Source: an uncultured Bacteroides sp. (GTDB lineage: Bacteria; Bacteroidota; Bacteroidia; Bacteroidales; Bacteroidaceae). Taken from it: a stretch of DNA of 64,000 bases. Positions within the stretch are counted from its first letter, which is position 1. Every line of letters starts with the position of its first letter. Below the pieces are notes generated by a model, which had not been told where the DNA came from, made no database searches, and saw only the letters and a program-made list of their open reading frames with translations. The stretch covers positions 1 through 64,000 of the forward strand of contig NZ_CASFWU010000003.1 of NCBI RefSeq assembly GCF_949298305.1, read 5' to 3'. The position numbers and the translations under genes were made by a program. This document shows, one piece after another, positions 62,854 through 64,000 of this stretch.

Positions 62854-63303
62854 TTATGCTTCTTCAGCAACAACTTCAAAAGGAATTTCAACAGAAACTT
62901 CCTTATGGAGTTTAACAACAGCAACATAGTTGCCCACTTCTTTTACGGCTTCTTTTACCACAATCAGCTTGCGGTCAACGTTATGACCCAGCTTAGCCAG
63001 CTCGTCGGCAATCTGGATGTTGCCAACAGAACCGAAGATGGTACCCGTAGAGCTTACCTTGGTAGCAATCTTCAAAGAAACGCCTTGCAGCTTGGCAGCC
63101 AGTTCTTCGGCATCCTTTTTGATTTTTTCCAGTTTGTGAGCGCGCTGCTTCAGCTCTTCAGCCAGCATCTTCTTGGCAGCCGGTGAAGCGATAACAGCCT
63201 TACCTGTGGGGATGAGGTAGTTACGACCGTAACCTGACTTAACGTTTACGATGTCGTTCTTATAACCCAAGTTAATTACGTCTTCTTTCAATATAATTTC
63301 CAT
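62854..63303 (-). CDS. rplI: 50S ribosomal protein L9
   Basis: The 149-residue protein has the L9 N-terminal rRNA-binding domain ([20 protein letters not shown] and [17 protein letters not shown]), the long connecting helix ([20 protein letters not shown]) and the C-terminal domain. L9 binds 23S rRNA near the L1 stalk and helps keep the reading frame. It is the third gene of rpsF-rpsR-rplI, 18 bases after rpsR, the normal order in Bacteroides. Confidence 0.97.
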   Translation of the reverse strand: MEIILKEDVINLGYKNDIVNVKSGYGRNYLIPTGKAVIASPAAKKMLAEELKQRAHKLEKIKKDAEELAAKLQGVSLKIATKVSSTGTIFGSVGNIQIADELAKLGHNVDRKLIVVKEAVKEVGNYVAVVKLHKEVSVEIPFEVVAEEA

Positions 63304-63321
63304 ACTATCTCCTCCTTCTTA

Positions 63322-63594
63322 TTATTTCATCATATCAGTTACATAAGGCAGCAGTGCCAAGTGACGTGCTCTCTTCACAGCCTGAGCCACACGACGCTGA
63401 TACTTCAAAGAAGTACCTGTAATACGACGCGGAAGGATTTTTCCCTGCTCGTTCAAGAACTTCTTCAAGAATTCGGGATCTTTGTAGTCAATGTACTTGA
63501 TACCGCTCTTTTTGAAACGGCAGTACTTTTTCTTCTTAACATCTACTGAGGGCGGAGTTAAATATCTGATTTCTGATTGAACTTGTTGTGCCAT
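63322..63594 (-). CDS. rpsR: 30S ribosomal protein S18
   Basis: The 90-residue protein has the S18 core [20 protein letters not shown], then [20 protein letters not shown] and the [19 protein letters not shown] end. It forms a pair with S6 on the 30S platform. It starts 2 bases after the rpsF stop and ends 18 bases before rplI. A C-terminal methionine-lysine (DMMK) is visible. Confidence 0.97.
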   Translation of the reverse strand: MAQQVQSEIRYLTPPSVDVKKKKYCRFKKSGIKYIDYKDPEFLKKFLNEQGKILPRRITGTSLKYQRRVAQAVKRARHLALLPYVTDMMK

Positions 63595-63596
63595 GA

Positions 63597-63941
63597 TTAA
63601 TCCTCCTTTTTAGTTGATTTAACACTTCTTCTCTTCGCAGCGTATTCGGCAGCGTATTTGTCCTGCTTGAAAGTCAGGAAACGGATAACGCGTTCGTCAC
63701 GACGGAAGTTTACTTCCAATTTCTCGATAACTGCGGGTTCTGCATTGAACTCAATCAGCTGATAGAATCCTGTAGACTTCTTCTGGATAGGATATGCCAG
63801 CTTCTTCAGTCCCCAGTTTTCTTCATTCACAATCTCAGCACCTTCAGCAGTGAGGATGCCTTTGAATTTTTCTACCGCTTCCTTCATCTGTACATCAGAC
63901 AAAACGGGAGTCAAAATGAAAACGGTTTCGTATTGATTCAT
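63597..63941 (-). CDS. rpsF: 30S ribosomal protein S6
   Basis: The 114-residue protein starts with [20 protein letters not shown], followed by [20 protein letters not shown] and [19 protein letters not shown], the standard S6 ferredoxin-like fold. It binds 16S rRNA together with S18. It is the first gene of the ribosomal operon; a -7 box TACCTTTG (minus strand, 63995-63988) is about 50 bases upstream of its ATG. Confidence 0.97.
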   Translation of the reverse strand: MNQYETVFILTPVLSDVQMKEAVEKFKGILTAEGAEIVNEENWGLKKLAYPIQKKSTGFYQLIEFNAEPAVIEKLEVNFRRDERVIRFLTFKQDKYAAEYAAKRRSVKSTKKED

Positions 63942-63987
63942 ACTTGCTAATTAATAAATAAAATGTTTTGTTTAAAAAATTGCGGTG

Positions 63988-63995
63988 CAAAGGTA
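63988..63995 (-). promoter_or_regulatory. -7 box of rpsF-rpsR-rplI
   Basis: CAAAGGTA on the plus strand reads TACCTTTG on the minus strand, a consensus -7 box. Any -33 element would lie outside the window. Confidence 0.6.
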
Positions 63996-64000
63996 GACAT

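Overview
The window looks like a chromosomal segment of a gut Bacteroides species or a close Bacteroidaceae relative. The evidence is repeated TAnnTTTG -7 promoter boxes (several with TTTG 19-21 bases upstream), SPII lipoproteins, DUF3810/DUF4836/DUF5063/DUF5686 proteins, a type III glutamine synthetase, a hybrid two-component regulator and a carbohydrate locus. No tRNA, rRNA, CRISPR array, insertion sequence or phage gene was seen. The species cannot be named from the sequence alone.

Layout. 1-7.4 kb: DUF3810 metalloprotease-like protein (cut by the left edge), GH3 beta-glucosidase, MazG, an ECF sigma / anti-sigma / small exported protein operon, and RNase Z. 7.4-15.2 kb: ribosomal protein S1, a TonB-dependent receptor, a carboxymuconolactone decarboxylase-cupin fusion and a DUF5686 outer-membrane protein. 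15.2-22.7 kb: glnN, a Crp/Fnr regulator (probably the Cur/BT4338 type), and ftsK-lolA-trxB. 22.7-27 kb: a three-subunit [FeFe]-hydrogenase operon of the NADH/ferredoxin type. 27.3-37.4 kb: exported 5-hydroxyisourate hydrolase, DUF5063 protein, 3'-5' exonuclease, RlmI-like methyltransferase, a probable small RNA, nucleoside permease, DUF151/UVR protein, RsmE, DUF4836 lipoprotein and an ABC transporter pair.

37.6-57.1 kb is a carbohydrate utilisation locus. A 1382-residue hybrid two-component sensor is divergent from an operon encoding a GH35-type enzyme, SGNH esterase, GPH sugar symporter, GH43, GH67 alpha-glucuronidase and UxuA. A facing operon encodes GH97, GH43 and GH88. Together they suggest uptake and trimming of glucuronoxylan-type oligosaccharides, with the released uronate sent to mannonate dehydratase. 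No SusC/SusD pair is present. 57.4-64 kb: folB, a GT2 glycosyltransferase, a lipid A-type acyltransferase, mtaB, a 53-residue lipoprotein, an RRM RNA-binding protein and rpsF-rpsR-rplI.

The most unusual signal lies between the genes. Six intergenic regions carry degenerate tandem arrays with an exact 22-nt period. Four of them share a TGCAAG/TGCTTG-type core at the same place in each unit. I do not recognise them as a described element. Other non-coding items are a probable small RNA with promoter and terminator, TGTTA...TAACA dyads that could be Crp/Fnr-type operators, and two inverted-repeat elements.
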